Below, piece by piece: positions 1-8,382 of a stretch of 64,000 bases of DNA. Numbering within the stretch: the first letter of the stretch is position 1; the number at the start of each line of letters is the position of its first letter. Under the pieces are notes generated by a model that saw only the letters and a list, made by a program, of their open reading frames with translations, was not told where the DNA came from and searched no databases. A program made the position numbers and the translations under genes. Location: NCBI RefSeq assembly GCF_000425485.1, contig NZ_AUDN01000015.1, positions 1 through 64,000 of the forward strand, in the 5' to 3' direction. The stretch comes from Flavobacterium tegetincola DSM 22377 (GTDB lineage Bacteria > Bacteroidota > Bacteroidia > Flavobacteriales > Flavobacteriaceae).

Positions 1-344
1 TTCAGACAGAGGAGCTCAGTATGCTTCTAATAAAATGACAAATCTTTTCATTTATAATCGAAAAATAACACAGAGTATGAGTAGAAAAGGGAATTGCTGG
101 GATAATGCTGTTGCAGAAAGCTTTTTTAAAACCATAAAATATGAATGTTTGTATAGGTATCATTTTTCTTCTTTTCAACAATTAAATGCGTGTCTAAAAG
201 AATATATAAATTGGTACAATACAAAAAGACTACATTCTACTCTAGGTTATATTTCTCCGCTAGAAATGGAGATTAAATTAAGAAATTTTAATAATAAAGC
301 GGCCTGAGTATATTTGTCTCATTTTTTGTAGTTATTCCAGTTCA
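1..344 (+). mobile_element. Right end of an IS3-family insertion sequence (left part outside the window)
   Basis: The window opens inside an IS3-like element. The transposase reading frame is already open at base 2 and stops at 307. About 37 bases further on, the sequence ends in a CA dinucleotide; on the other strand it reads TGAACTGGAATAACTAC, the TG...CA type of terminus usual for the IS3 group. The outer boundary at 344 is inferred from this dinucleotide, because the left end needed to confirm the inverted repeat and the target duplication is not in the window. Confidence 0.7.
2..307 (+). CDS. IS3-family transposase (OrfB), C-terminal part
   Basis: This is the C-terminal ~101 residues of a DDE transposase of the IS3/IS150 type, which cuts and joins the insertion-sequence ends. 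The frame is open from base 2, so the gene starts upstream of the window. It begins with SDRGAQYAS, which carries the second catalytic Asp of the DDE core. It continues with SMSRKGNCWDNAVAESFF, whose Glu is the third catalytic residue, and ends with the typical WYNTKRLHSTLGYISPLE motif. No frameshift is seen in this part, so the element may be intact. Confidence 0.9.
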   Translation, partial: SDRGAQYASNKMTNLFIYNRKITQSMSRKGNCWDNAVAESFFKTIKYECLYRYHFSSFQQLNACLKEYINWYNTKRLHSTLGYISPLEMEIKLRNFNNKAA

Positions 345-505
345 TGATTTTTTATTTTTAGGGTTATTTTTTTTAATTAATTTATTCGGTAATGAGAGGA
401 GGAGCTGTTTTGTTTCACTCTAATTCCAATGTAAATGGTATTAAATTTCATTGTTGACATTTTTTTTATTCGTCCAAAGAGTCGGAGTATGCTATGTTTC
501 GTTTC

Positions 506-643
506 GAGAGCATAAAAGGTTAGTGTTTAGCAAAAACAAGGTTTTATCAAATAAATACTACCCGAATGGGTGGAGATTTTTTGATAAACCCGCAGGGCTT
601 GACCTTTTTTTTGCGTTAAAAACACTAGTATACCTTTGCTCTT
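506..643. repeat. Long imperfect inverted repeat, able to fold into a ~135-nt hairpin
   Basis: The outer arms are GAGAGC-ATAAAAGGT-TAGTGTTT on the left (from 506) and, read on the other strand, AAGAGC-AAAGGT-ATACTAGTGTTT on the right (up to 643). Inside them AGCAAAAACAAGG faces CGCAAAAAAAAGG. A third pair, GGTTTTATCAAA against GGTTTATCAAAA, follows, and ACCC-GAAT-GGGT closes the tip. Such nested imperfect pairing is typical of MITE-like elements or structured recombination sites. It does not carry an obvious GTTRRRY integron core at its end, so attC is not claimed. Confidence 0.6.
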
Positions 644-792
644 GAAATGGGACAATTAGCATACTGGCTTTTGAATATAGATAGGATGGAAGCAAGGTTG
701 TAAAGCGTATTATGTTTTATTGTAAAGAAAGAAGGTAATCACTAGAAATATTGTCTGATGGTTTTAATCGGCTTATAGTTTGAAGTAATGAT

Positions 793-862
793 ATGGCTAT
801 TAAAGCCATGGAAAAGGATCTTGAAAATTATACGTAGGTAGCAACTTCAATTTTCAAGATTC
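793..862. repeat. Two adjacent hairpins in the gene-free stretch
   Basis: ATGGCT (793) pairs with AGCCAT across five bases. Directly after it ATCTTGAAAATT (818-829) pairs with AATTTTCAAGAT (849-860) across 19 bases, followed by TTCTTTT. The second could be a terminator on the plus strand or part of a small structured RNA. No gene ends just upstream, so its role is unknown. Confidence 0.45.
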
Positions 863-1376
863 TTTTATTGAGTATTCTTAAAGCTCTTTTATACTGTAGC
901 ATAGCGAAAGTATAAATGTGCTTTGCGGATTGTGCTGCGGACAAAAAGCCCAGGGTTCTTAAAGTCTGAGCTGAATTTTAAAATTATGCAAATAATGCAT
1001 TGTCAAAGGATATTTATCCACAAGAAAGAGAAGTATATTCATTAGTACTAAGTACTGAACGGGACAATTTATATAGATTGTTTATTTATTGAGTTAATTT
1101 ATTTAGTCCTCAAGTTTAGAAAAGGAAATAGTGAAATAGTAGGAGTGATAGAAATGTAATAAATTTAAATTTCCGATGGAAATAGATAATTTATTTAGAC
1201 GAGTTACCAATTACAAACAAAATGATACATCGACTGATGTTAAATGCCACTAGTAGTCAAAAAGAGCCTTGACATGACATTCCCATTCGATTTACTGGCC
1301 TTGCTGTTAAATTTATTTATGTGTGCGTTCATATAAAATTCACAAAGTAAAAATAAAATTCATTTTCATAAAGAGC

Positions 1377-1385
1377 AAAGGAGGT
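1377..1385 (+). promoter_or_regulatory. Strong Shine-Dalgarno sequence, unusual for this genome
   Basis: AAAGGAGGT lies five bases before the ATG at 1391. The chromosomal genes in this window show nothing comparable, as expected for Bacteroidetes, which rarely rely on Shine-Dalgarno pairing. It supports the start of the short ORF that follows and hints that this operon came from elsewhere. Confidence 0.7.
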
Positions 1386-1390
1386 AAATA

Positions 1391-1540
1391 ATGGAACAGG
1401 AAGACAAGAGCTTGATTGATGGAAAGATAGAGGAGTTAAAGTTTGATATTGAGAAGCTAAATGAACAGAAATTCGTAAATTTACTGATTGAAATTATTGT
1501 TTCTATTACATTAAATGAATTAAATGAAAAGAGCGATTAG
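1391..1540 (+). CDS. Small charged protein upstream of the serine recombinase (49 aa)
   Basis: A 49-residue ORF begins MEQEDKSLIDGKIEEL and ends NELNEKSD. It is rich in Glu, Lys, Leu and Ile with a heptad-like spacing that suggests one long helix or coiled coil. It has a perfect Shine-Dalgarno sequence, and its last 17 bases overlap the start of the recombinase in another frame, so the two are probably translationally coupled. No family is recognised. It could be an accessory or directionality partner of the recombinase, or only a leader peptide whose translation sets recombinase expression. Confidence 0.6.
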   Translation: MEQEDKSLIDGKIEELKFDIEKLNEQKFVNLLIEIIVSITLNELNEKSD

Positions 1541-3080
1541 ATACTTAAGATTTAGTCAGTTGGGACAAAGTAATGGTTCCATTGAAAGACAGGAGCTTTA
1601 TACGGATCAATGGTTGAAATTTAACAATGTTGAATTAACAGATACTTTTATTGATCGAGGGAGAAGTGCTAAGACATTTGATAGACCAGACTTTATTAAA
1701 CTTCAAGAGTTTATTAGTAAACATTTTAAAACTGTGGACTATCTTTTGGTAGATCAAATGGACAGATTTAGTAGGGATGCTGGAGAAGCAATGAGTATGG
1801 TAAAGATGCTTCAGCGAAAATACAATATTCAGGTCGTCAGTGTAACCGAAGGAATTACGTTCGACTATGATACTCCAGGAAGTTTTTTCAGAGCGGGATT
1901 ACAACTATTGCTTGCTGAAGAGGATAATATTAACAGGAGTATTAAAATTAGGGGAGGACTCTATACTGCTAGAGCAAAAGAAGGCCGTTACATCGGAATT
2001 AAACCACCTTATGGTTATATAAAGTTTGGCGAAGGAAAGGAACGAAAATTAATTATTGAAGAAACAGAAGCAAAGGTTGTCAAGTTTATGTATGATGCTT
2101 ATTTACATGATACACCACTTTATATAATTAAAGGACAAGTATTTAAATTAGGATTTAAAGCAAGAGGAAATACGGCTGTTGAAAGAGTATTGACTAATCC
2201 TGTGTATGCAGGTATGTTGCAGGTTCAGGGATATAAAGAGTATCCCGGGGGAATTTTTCCAGCTATACACGAAGCTATTATTGATAAAACTACTTGGCAA
2301 TTGGTGCAAAATAAGATGAAAAAGCCTGAAAAAGTTAGAGCAATATTAGATGAAAATTTACCACTTCGCGGAATCTTAAAATGTCATTGCGGAAACCTAC
2401 TCACAGGTGCTCCATCAAGAGGGAAATCAGGCAAGTATTTTAATTATTATAAGTGTAAGACTTCAAAGCATAATAATATAAGTGCAATAAAAGCCCATAC
2501 ACAGCTTGCTGAAATATTAGAATTAATGAGTCTCCCAGAAAATACTTTGTCTGAAATAAAAAAGTCTTCTAGTGTGGCAATAGAAGAAAATTTAAAATCT
2601 AACAAACTGATAATAGAACAAAAGAAACTTTTGCTAGAAGAGACTCAAGAAAAGATGTTTTCTGTAGAAGAAAAGTGGATTAAAAATGAGATTTCAAAAG
2701 ATACTTATGATAGATGGTATGCTACTTATAGCAGTACTATCCATTCCTGCAAAGATGCAATTGAGCGTTTAAGTAAAGTTGAAACACATGCATTCAAAAT
2801 TTTACATAAAAAATTACACTTACTCGGAGATCTAAAATCTATATATGATAATGCAAATATTATCCAAAAAAGGGAATTTGTCAAATTGGTGTTCGACAGC
2901 AATTTATACTATCAGGAAGGTGTCTATCGAACACCTACCATGATACCGATAATGTCTCGGAATCACCTGTTAATGCAGGAAAAAGGCTTGTTGATTTACC
3001 ATAAAAAAAGGGATGATTTTCCAATCATCCCATCCAGTGGAGTCGGGGAGAGTCGAACTCCCGTCCAAACAAGCAACTAA
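1524..3080 (+). CDS. Large serine recombinase (site-specific integrase)
   Basis: A 518-residue large serine recombinase, which integrates and excises mobile DNA through a Ser-DNA intermediate. Residues 1-150 form the resolvase domain, with nucleophile Ser11 in YLRFSQ and the DQMDRFSRD motif at about 77-85. Residues 155-275 are the recombinase DNA-binding domain. A zinc ribbon follows (Cys287, Cys289, Cys311 and a nearby Cys/His), then a coiled coil around 340-400. The last ~25 codons lie in the ssrA terminator and, antisense, in the ssrA 3' end, so the C-terminus (GVGESRTPVQTSN) is encoded by the attachment site. It likely mobilises the region to its left. Confidence 0.93.
   Translation: MKRAIRYLRFSQLGQSNGSIERQELYTDQWLKFNNVELTDTFIDRGRSAKTFDRPDFIKLQEFISKHFKTVDYLLVDQMDRFSRDAGEAMSMVKMLQRKYNIQVVSVTEGITFDYDTPGSFFRAGLQLLLAEEDNINRSIKIRGGLYTARAKEGRYIGIKPPYGYIKFGEGKERKLIIEETEAKVVKFMYDAYLHDTPLYIIKGQVFKLGFKARGNTAVERVLTNPVYAGMLQVQGYKEYPGGIFPAIHEAIIDKTTWQLVQNKMKKPEKVRAILDENLPLRGILKCHCGNLLTGAPSRGKSGKYFNYYKCKTSKHNNISAIKAHTQLAEILELMSLPENTLSEIKKSSSVAIEENLKSNKLIIEQKKLLLEETQEKMFSVEEKWIKNEISKDTYDRWYATYSSTIHSCKDAIERLSKVETHAFKILHKKLHLLGDLKSIYDNANIIQKREFVKLVFDSNLYYQEGVYRTPTMIPIMSRNHLLMQEKGLLIYHKKRDDFPIIPSSGVGESRTPVQTSN
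3003..3031 (-). terminator. Rho-independent terminator of ssrA
   Basis: On the minus strand a nine-base-pair stem GGGATGATT/AATCATCCC with a GGAAA loop is followed by seven T, seven bases after the tmRNA 3' end. The same bases are codons of the recombinase on the plus strand. Confidence 0.85.
3003..3080. other. Probable attachment site (att) joining the mobile element to ssrA
   Basis: The recombinase gene ends inside ssrA, as expected when attP lies at the 3' end of the integrase gene and attB is the 3' end of tmRNA. The tmRNA 3' sequence remains complete after insertion. No second copy of the ssrA end is found between 1 and 3000, so the other att site must lie left of the window. The exact crossover dinucleotide cannot be seen. 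Confidence 0.6.
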
Positions 3081-3433
3081 AAGGCTTTCTACACGCTTAT
3101 TTCCTGATTGAATTTTCGTTATTGAGGTCGGCCAGAAACAGCCATTCAACACTTAGCTTCTTTAGTGTCAAAACAGCGCCAAAGCTTCACCGTTTCTAGG
3201 TTTATTTTTACGGTTCTCCTGAATAGAACGCCACAAACCAAGGCTTTCAAGGAGAATCCAGCTTTCCTATCTAATAGGAACTTGGCGTAATCGTACTTTA
3301 ATTCGGATTATGCAGCTAAAGCGTAGTTATCTTCGCCGTGTAAATGTTTTGAAACCTTTTATTTACGAGAATTGTCCCAGTTCTCGACGTGCTTACATTT
3401 CAATTCGACTTGCTGTCAAAACCAGTCGACCCC
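3038..3433 (-). ncRNA. ssrA: Transfer-messenger RNA (tmRNA)
   Basis: tmRNA rescues stalled ribosomes and tags the unfinished protein for proteolysis. The 5' end GGGGTCGACTGGTTTTGACAG and the 3' end CGACTCC plus A form the tRNA-like acceptor stem GGGGUCG/CGACUCC. The T-arm is GGGAGTTCGACTCTCCC-like. The tag reading frame (3308-3337) encodes GEDNYALAA and a TAA stop, close to known Bacteroidetes tags. CCA is not encoded: CTG follows the discriminator A, so CCA must be added after transcription. A terminator follows at 3003-3031. Confidence 0.96.
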
Positions 3434-3466
3434 ATGTTGCTACTTTCTTAATCAAAAAGCAGACCA

Positions 3467-3474
3467 CAAATTTA
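3467..3474 (-). promoter_or_regulatory. Candidate -7 box of the ssrA promoter
   Basis: TAAATTTG on the minus strand fits the Bacteroidetes -7 consensus TAnnTTTG exactly and lies 34 bases before the tmRNA 5' end, which is processed from a short leader. A clear -33 TTTG at the expected distance is not seen. Confidence 0.4.
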
Positions 3475-3488
3475 CAATAAAATTTATA

Positions 3489-4694
3489 TTAAAACCCTAA
3501 ATCGTCCTTTTTTAATTTCAATGGGTATTCGCCAAATAATGTGGACAAATAAAAGCTTTTATACGTCATCGTTGTGTACTTATTTGATAAAGCAATAATA
3601 ACGACATCTTCATCTCTCAAGTCTACGTACGATGAGGTGTTTCCATGCCACCAACCATTGTGATAAAACAATTGTTTTCCATCATTCCATTCCATCATTC
3701 GGATGCCCAAACCATAATTCCGGGTTCCTTTTCGTTCATAACTGTAGCCTTTAAATACTTCTTTGATTAAAGTTGGTGTCAAATAATCTTTAGAGGCTAC
3801 GGCTTGTTGGAACTTCAGTAGATCGCGTGGCGTGGAATAAATGTTTTTATCGCCGTATACAGTTTCCAAATGATTCATTTCATGTTTGCGGTAATTTCCT
3901 TTATACGATTGACTTTCCTTCTGATACTCCTTTTCGTAATCAATTACAAAAGTGTGCTCCATCTGTAGGGGTTCAAAAATGATTTTCTGCATCGCTTGAC
4001 GGTAATTCATACCCGTTATTTTTTCAATAACTAAAGCCAACATCGCATAATTGGTATTGCAGTAGGCAAAATGTGCATCGGTTTTAAAGTCCAATGGCGC
4101 ATTGAATTTGACAAAAACATCCAAAATATCTTGATTGGTTACTTGGTTTTTTTGATCCCAAATGGTTCTGTCGTCAAAGAAATACGCATAATTGGTCAAT
4201 CCGCTTCTATGATTTAATAAGGTACGCACCGTAATTTCAGAGTACGGAAAACGAGGTAAAATAGTGGTCACTTTTTGATCCAACTCTAATTTTCCTGCAT
4301 CCACTAAAACCATAATTGCCGCGGCTGTAATTCTTTTGCTCACAGAAGCCAAGTGTATTGGTGTGTTGACGTCAATTTCCTTCTTAGTTTGAAAATTACT
4401 GTAACCGGAATAACGTTCAAAAATGATCTGGCCATTTTTAGCTACCAATAACCCACCACTGACATCGTTTTTGTCCCAATATTTTTTATAAAACAAATCA
4501 ATTTTACGATTGTGTTCCTTTACATAGGATGCGGATAGTTTTTTTTGCTTGTCTTTAGAAGGATAAATGTGCGGAATAGTATCTTGAACAGTTGTGGATG
4601 CTTCTTGTGTTGAAGTGCTTTTTTCTTTACATGAAAATAATGCAATTAGGAGGGCGAGAAAAAAGCTATGTAGGATGATTTTTGGTCTTGTCAT
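3489..4694 (-). CDS. Beta-lactamase-family serine hydrolase, lipoprotein
   Basis: A 401-residue hydrolase of the class C beta-lactamase/DD-peptidase fold. A lipoprotein signal peptide (MTRPKIILH... ending FSC, Cys22) predicts attachment to the envelope. The catalytic SxxK is S117-V-S-K120, a YCN tyrosine motif follows, and the HNGWWHG near the end matches the third (HxG/KTG) motif. The open frame extends 97 codons further upstream, but the signal peptide makes the ATG at 4694 the likely start. Substrate is unknown; it could act on peptidoglycan peptides, esters or peptides. It is divergent from the dehydrogenase-like gene at 4991. Confidence 0.85.
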   Translation of the reverse strand: MTRPKIILHSFFLALLIALFSCKEKSTSTQEASTTVQDTIPHIYPSKDKQKKLSASYVKEHNRKIDLFYKKYWDKNDVSGGLLVAKNGQIIFERYSGYSNFQTKKEIDVNTPIHLASVSKRITAAAIMVLVDAGKLELDQKVTTILPRFPYSEITVRTLLNHRSGLTNYAYFFDDRTIWDQKNQVTNQDILDVFVKFNAPLDFKTDAHFAYCNTNYAMLALVIEKITGMNYRQAMQKIIFEPLQMEHTFVIDYEKEYQKESQSYKGNYRKHEMNHLETVYGDKNIYSTPRDLLKFQQAVASKDYLTPTLIKEVFKGYSYERKGTRNYGLGIRMMEWNDGKQLFYHNGWWHGNTSSYVDLRDEDVVIIALSNKYTTMTYKSFYLSTLFGEYPLKLKKDDLGF

Positions 4695-4990
4695 GGGGAA
4701 AATGTATGCAAAGGCACAAATATAAATAATAACACACGTTCCGTATCTGATTTTTTGCAAAAGGTTATCATTTTCGACTGTTAAATAATATAATACTTTG
4801 ACTTGCAAAGCTTCAACGGAACCAAAAGTCAACTCTAATTTTTTACCTGCAAATAGTTTGCGGAACTTTGTATAAATAGTTACATTTGAAACAGTTATTT
4901 TAGCTTTCGTTAAAATACATCTTAATACTCTGAATTTTGTTTTTATTTTACTAAAATTCAGTGACTTACTAATTACAAAACACAACTAAA

Positions 4991-6193
4991 ATGAAGTTCG
5001 GAATTATTAAAGAAAGAAAAAATCCACCGGATCGTCGTGTGGTTTTTACTCCTGATGAATTGTTGCTATTCAAACAAACGTATCCAAGTGCCGAAATATT
5101 TGTAGAACGCTCTGATATTCGCGTTTTTAAAGATGAAGAATATGAAGCTTTGGGTTTTGAATTATTGGATGATTTAAGTAATTGCGATGTGCTTTTTGGT
5201 GTAAAAGAAGTTCCTATGGATGCTTTAATTGCCAATAAAAAATACTTCTTTTTTTCACATACAATTAAAAAACAGCCTTATAACAGAGCGCTCTTGCAAG
5301 CGGTTTTGGAAAAAAATATTTCACTTTACGATCATGAAACTATCGTAGATGCAGCAGATAAACGATTAATCGGTTTTGGTCGTTACGCAGGAAATGTAGG
5401 TGCTTACAACGGCATTCGTGCTTTTGGAATAAAATATGATCTATTTCAATTGCCAAAAGCAGAAACATTAAATGGTAAGGCAGTTTTGGTAGAAAAACTA
5501 AGACGATTGGTTTTACCTCCTATCAAAGTAGTACTGACGGGAAGCGGAAAAGTAGGCATGGGAGCCAAAGAAATTTTGGATGCAATGAAGATGAAACAAG
5601 TTGCACCTCAAGATTTCTTAACCAAAAAATACGATTCAGCAGTTTATACTCAAATTGAAGTGGACGACTACTACAAGCGTTTAGATGGAGGCGCATTTGT
5701 TAAAAGTGAATTTTATAAAGACCCAGTGGGTTATACTTCCGATTTCGAAAAATTTTCGCAAGTTGCCGATATTTTTATGGCGGGTCATTTTTATGGCAAT
5801 AATGCACCTTACATTTTAACCAATGAAATGTTGAAATCAGCGAAGAACAATTTAAAAGTGGTTGCTGATATCTCTTGTGATGTTGGTGGTCCGGTTGCTT
5901 GTACTATAAAAGCATCAACTATTGCTGAACCAATATTTGGTTATTTGCCAAGCGAAGCAAAGGAGGTTGACGTGTTCCATCCGGGTTCAATTGCGGTTAT
6001 GTCTATTGATAATTTGCCTTGCGAACTACCTAAGGACGCCAGCGAAGGTTTTGGGGAAATGTTTATGAAGCACGTTATTCCAGCTTTTTTCAATGACGAC
6101 GCAGATGGTATTTTGAGTCGCGCTCAAATTACCAATGACGGGAAATTAACGGAACGATTCTCTTATTTACAAGACTTTGTAGATCAAAAATAA
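4991..6193 (+). CDS. Saccharopine dehydrogenase/alanine dehydrogenase-like NAD(P) enzyme
   Basis: A 400-residue protein of the alanine dehydrogenase/transhydrogenase fold. The N-terminal substrate domain starts KFGIIKERKNPPDRRVVFTP, as in lysine-forming saccharopine dehydrogenases (LYS1) and alanine dehydrogenases. A Rossmann nucleotide-binding segment with GSGKVGMGA lies near residues 185-195. The HTIKKQPYNR segment is closer to the LYS1 group than to classic alanine dehydrogenase. The exact amino-acid substrate cannot be fixed from sequence alone. A hairpin terminator follows eight bases after the stop, so the gene is probably transcribed alone. Confidence 0.8.
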   Translation: MKFGIIKERKNPPDRRVVFTPDELLLFKQTYPSAEIFVERSDIRVFKDEEYEALGFELLDDLSNCDVLFGVKEVPMDALIANKKYFFFSHTIKKQPYNRALLQAVLEKNISLYDHETIVDAADKRLIGFGRYAGNVGAYNGIRAFGIKYDLFQLPKAETLNGKAVLVEKLRRLVLPPIKVVLTGSGKVGMGAKEILDAMKMKQVAPQDFLTKKYDSAVYTQIEVDDYYKRLDGGAFVKSEFYKDPVGYTSDFEKFSQVADIFMAGHFYGNNAPYILTNEMLKSAKNNLKVVADISCDVGGPVACTIKASTIAEPIFGYLPSEAKEVDVFHPGSIAVMSIDNLPCELPKDASEGFGEMFMKHVIPAFFNDDADGILSRAQITNDGKLTERFSYLQDFVDQK

Positions 6194-6200
6194 TTTTAAA

Positions 6201-6228
6201 ATCCTTCAGAAATGAAGGATTTTTTTTT
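6201..6228 (+). terminator. Terminator after the dehydrogenase-like gene
   Basis: ATCCTTCA and TGAAGGAT form an eight-base-pair stem around GAAA, followed by eight T. Confidence 0.85.
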
Positions 6229-6262
6229 ACTAATTTTATAGAATTCTCCTTTACGAAATAGC

Positions 6263-6278
6263 ACGAAATCGATTTCGT
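6263..6278. promoter_or_regulatory. Perfect 16-bp palindrome, candidate operator of the sugar transporter gene
   Basis: ACGAAATCGATTTCGT is a perfect palindrome with a central CG, the layout of LacI-family operators. It lies in the 223-base gap between a terminator and the sugar-transporter gene, 139 bases before that start codon. The regulator is not in the window, so binding is inferred. Confidence 0.4.
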
Positions 6279-6416
6279 AAAAAATAATGTCGGTTTCATT
6301 TGTTCAGTAGTTATTTATCATAGATATTTATAAAATTTTTAAGAGTAAGACTGCTGCTTTGCACCCTTAACTTAAAATTATTTGACTGATCTTTTCATCC
6401 ATTTTGTACTATACTT

Positions 6417-8249
6417 ATGAATTCTGAACAAACCAAGACCAATTATCCTGCGCTTTATACGTTAATTACGGTTTTCTTCTTTTGGGGGTTTATCGCGGCG
6501 GGAAATAGTATTTTTATTCCTTTCTGTAAAAGCTATTTTTCATTGGATCAGTTTCAATCGCAATTGATTGATTTTGCCTTCTACACGGCGTATTATTTAG
6601 GAGCACTGTTGCTTTTTGCTTTTGGTGCTTTAAATGGTAAAGATTTAGTTTCCAAATGGGGTTACAAACGCAGCATTGTATACGGATTACTTTTCTCTGC
6701 ATTGGGTGCTGGAGCTATGATTGTGGCTGTTCAAGCCAACGTGTATACTGGAATGTTGGTAGGATTATTCATCGTAGCACTGGGTTTTTCATTGCAACAA
6801 ACGGCTGCAAATCCATTTGCAGTAATGTTGGGAGATCCTAAAACAGGAGCCTCAAGACAAAACTTAGCAGGTGGAATCAATTCCTTTGGAACTACTATCG
6901 GTCCTATCATTGTAGGTTTTGCTCTTTTTGGAACGGCGGCCGCTGTGAGTGATGATCAAATCAAGAATTTAGGATTGGATAAAGTTACCTTACTTTATGT
7001 AGGTGTTGGAATTCTTTTCTTAATTGCAGCAAGTGTTTTCTTCTTCTCAAAGAAATTGCCAACCGGAATTTCAAATGAACCGGTAGAAAAAGCCAATAAA
7101 GCTCTGACGACACTAATAATCATGACTGGTCTTTTAGCTGTGATGTTTGCTCCGGTTTTCAATAGTTACAATTCAGCTGAAGCGATTAAAATTGTGGAAC
7201 TTGAAAAGGCTATTGCTCCAATTGCTACAGAAATCAGAGAATTAAAGCACGAATTGGTTCAAATAGAGCGGCAAAATGGCGTTGCAAATGCTACGGAACA
7301 TTCCCTATTTATTACTCAGAAAATTGAGGTCTTAGAAACAACGATTGAGCCACGTGTTGAAGAAATCAATTCTATAAAACATCCATTAGAACAATACAGA
7401 ATGTACTGGCTTTTTGGTGCACTTTTAGTAATCGTCGGTGGACTTTTATTTGCAAATTTCAAGGCCACAAGAAACAATGAAGGCTGGGGTGCAATGCGTT
7501 ATCCGCAATTGGTGCTCGGAATGTTGGCAATTTTTACTTATGTTGGCGTAGAAGTAGCCGTTGGAAGTAACTTGGGCGAATTACTAAAATTACCTGAATT
7601 TGGAAGTTTTAGTTCTTCAGAAATAGCACCTTATATTTCCATGTATTGGGGAAGTTTAATGATCGGTCGTTGGGCTGGAGCCATCAGTGTTTTTAATTTA
7701 AGTACAAGTAAAAGACAATTGGCACTGATTGTTGTTCCGTTAATTGCTTTTTCTGTAATTATTGGTGTAAATACTATTGCACAGCAAGACATGACGCCAC
7801 TGTATTACTATGTCTTTTGTGTACTGCTTCAGATTGTAGCTTTTTTCTTTAGTAAAAATAAACCTGCACGAACCTTAATGATTTTCGGACTTTTTGGTGT
7901 CATCGCAATGGTAATTGGATTGTTCTCCACAGGAACTGTGGCTATTTATGCTTTTCTTTCCGGTGGATTGGCTTGTAGTATTATGTGGCCTGCGATTTTT
8001 TCTTTGGCAATTACAGGTTTAGGAAAATACACTTCGCAAGGTTCGGCCTTCTTGGTAATGATGATTTTAGGAGGAGGAATCATTCCCCCTTTACAAGGTA
8101 AAATCTCAGATATCATCGGAATTCACGACTCCTATATTATTCCTGTTTTGTGCTTTGTCTACTTAGCATTCTATGGTTTTATTGTAAAAGGCATATTGCA
8201 TAAGCAAGGCATTGAAATAGATTCTGTAGAGGCAGAAGCCGCACACTAA
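6417..8249 (+). CDS. Sugar MFS transporter, FucP/GluP type, with coiled-coil insertion
   Basis: A 610-residue inner-membrane proton/sugar symporter of the major facilitator superfamily. The start ([18 protein letters not shown]) and the [15 protein letters not shown] stretch near residue 130 are typical of the fucose/glucose-galactose group, which is usually 400-440 residues. The excess is mainly an insertion at about 250-320 between the two halves: a charged helical stretch ([20 protein letters not shown]) followed by extra membrane segments. The sugar is not determined. A terminator follows and a palindromic candidate operator precedes the gene. Confidence 0.88.
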   Translation: MNSEQTKTNYPALYTLITVFFFWGFIAAGNSIFIPFCKSYFSLDQFQSQLIDFAFYTAYYLGALLLFAFGALNGKDLVSKWGYKRSIVYGLLFSALGAGAMIVAVQANVYTGMLVGLFIVALGFSLQQTAANPFAVMLGDPKTGASRQNLAGGINSFGTTIGPIIVGFALFGTAAAVSDDQIKNLGLDKVTLLYVGVGILFLIAASVFFFSKKLPTGISNEPVEKANKALTTLIIMTGLLAVMFAPVFNSYNSAEAIKIVELEKAIAPIATEIRELKHELVQIERQNGVANATEHSLFITQKIEVLETTIEPRVEEINSIKHPLEQYRMYWLFGALLVIVGGLLFANFKATRNNEGWGAMRYPQLVLGMLAIFTYVGVEVAVGSNLGELLKLPEFGSFSSSEIAPYISMYWGSLMIGRWAGAISVFNLSTSKRQLALIVVPLIAFSVIIGVNTIAQQDMTPLYYYVFCVLLQIVAFFFSKNKPARTLMIFGLFGVIAMVIGLFSTGTVAIYAFLSGGLACSIMWPAIFSLAITGLGKYTSQGSAFLVMMILGGGIIPPLQGKISDIIGIHDSYIIPVLCFVYLAFYGFIVKGILHKQGIEIDSVEAEAAH

Positions 8250-8270
8250 GCAAATAGTTCATAAAATTAA

Positions 8271-8296
8271 AGTCTACAATTTGTAGGCTTTTTTTT
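8271..8296 (+). terminator. Terminator after the sugar transporter
   Basis: AGTCTACAA and TTGTAGGCT form a stem with G-U pairing, followed by a run of eight T. Confidence 0.7.
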
Positions 8297-8322
8297 ATGC
8301 TAAACTATAATTTTGATCCAAT

Positions 8323-8357
8323 AAAAAAGCCTTTGAAATTTATGTTTCAAAGGCTTT
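8323..8357 (-). terminator. Terminator of the DUF349 gene
   Basis: On the minus strand AAAGCCTTTGAAA and TTTCAAAGGCTTT form a long stem around a short AT loop, followed by six T. It lies 26 bases after the DUF349 stop codon. Confidence 0.85.
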
Positions 8358-8382
8358 CTAATTTTATTTAAGTAGGATTACT

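Larger units (their letters stand above)
345..1390. other. Gene-free stretch between the IS end and the recombinase operon
   Basis: About 1 kb without a convincing gene. The only ORF above 60 codons (451-645, plus) crosses both arms of a long inverted repeat and has no recognisable domain. The stretch holds that inverted repeat (506-643), two smaller hairpins (793-862), and otherwise AT-rich sequence in which no tRNA, CRISPR array or second copy of the ssrA end was found. It probably belongs to the mobile region ended by the serine recombinase. Confidence 0.6.

Noticed and set aside
506..643. Integron attC site
   Set aside because: The long imperfect fold resembles one, but no RYYYAAC/GTTRRRY pair is found at its ends and there is no integron integrase or cassette array in the window.
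451..645. A 64-codon plus-strand ORF
   Set aside because: It runs across both arms of the long inverted repeat, has no recognisable family, and no ribosome binding site.
2970..3152. Minus-strand 60-codon ORF overlapping ssrA
   Set aside because: It is the antisense of the recombinase end and lies inside tmRNA; such ORFs are common artefacts at ssrA.
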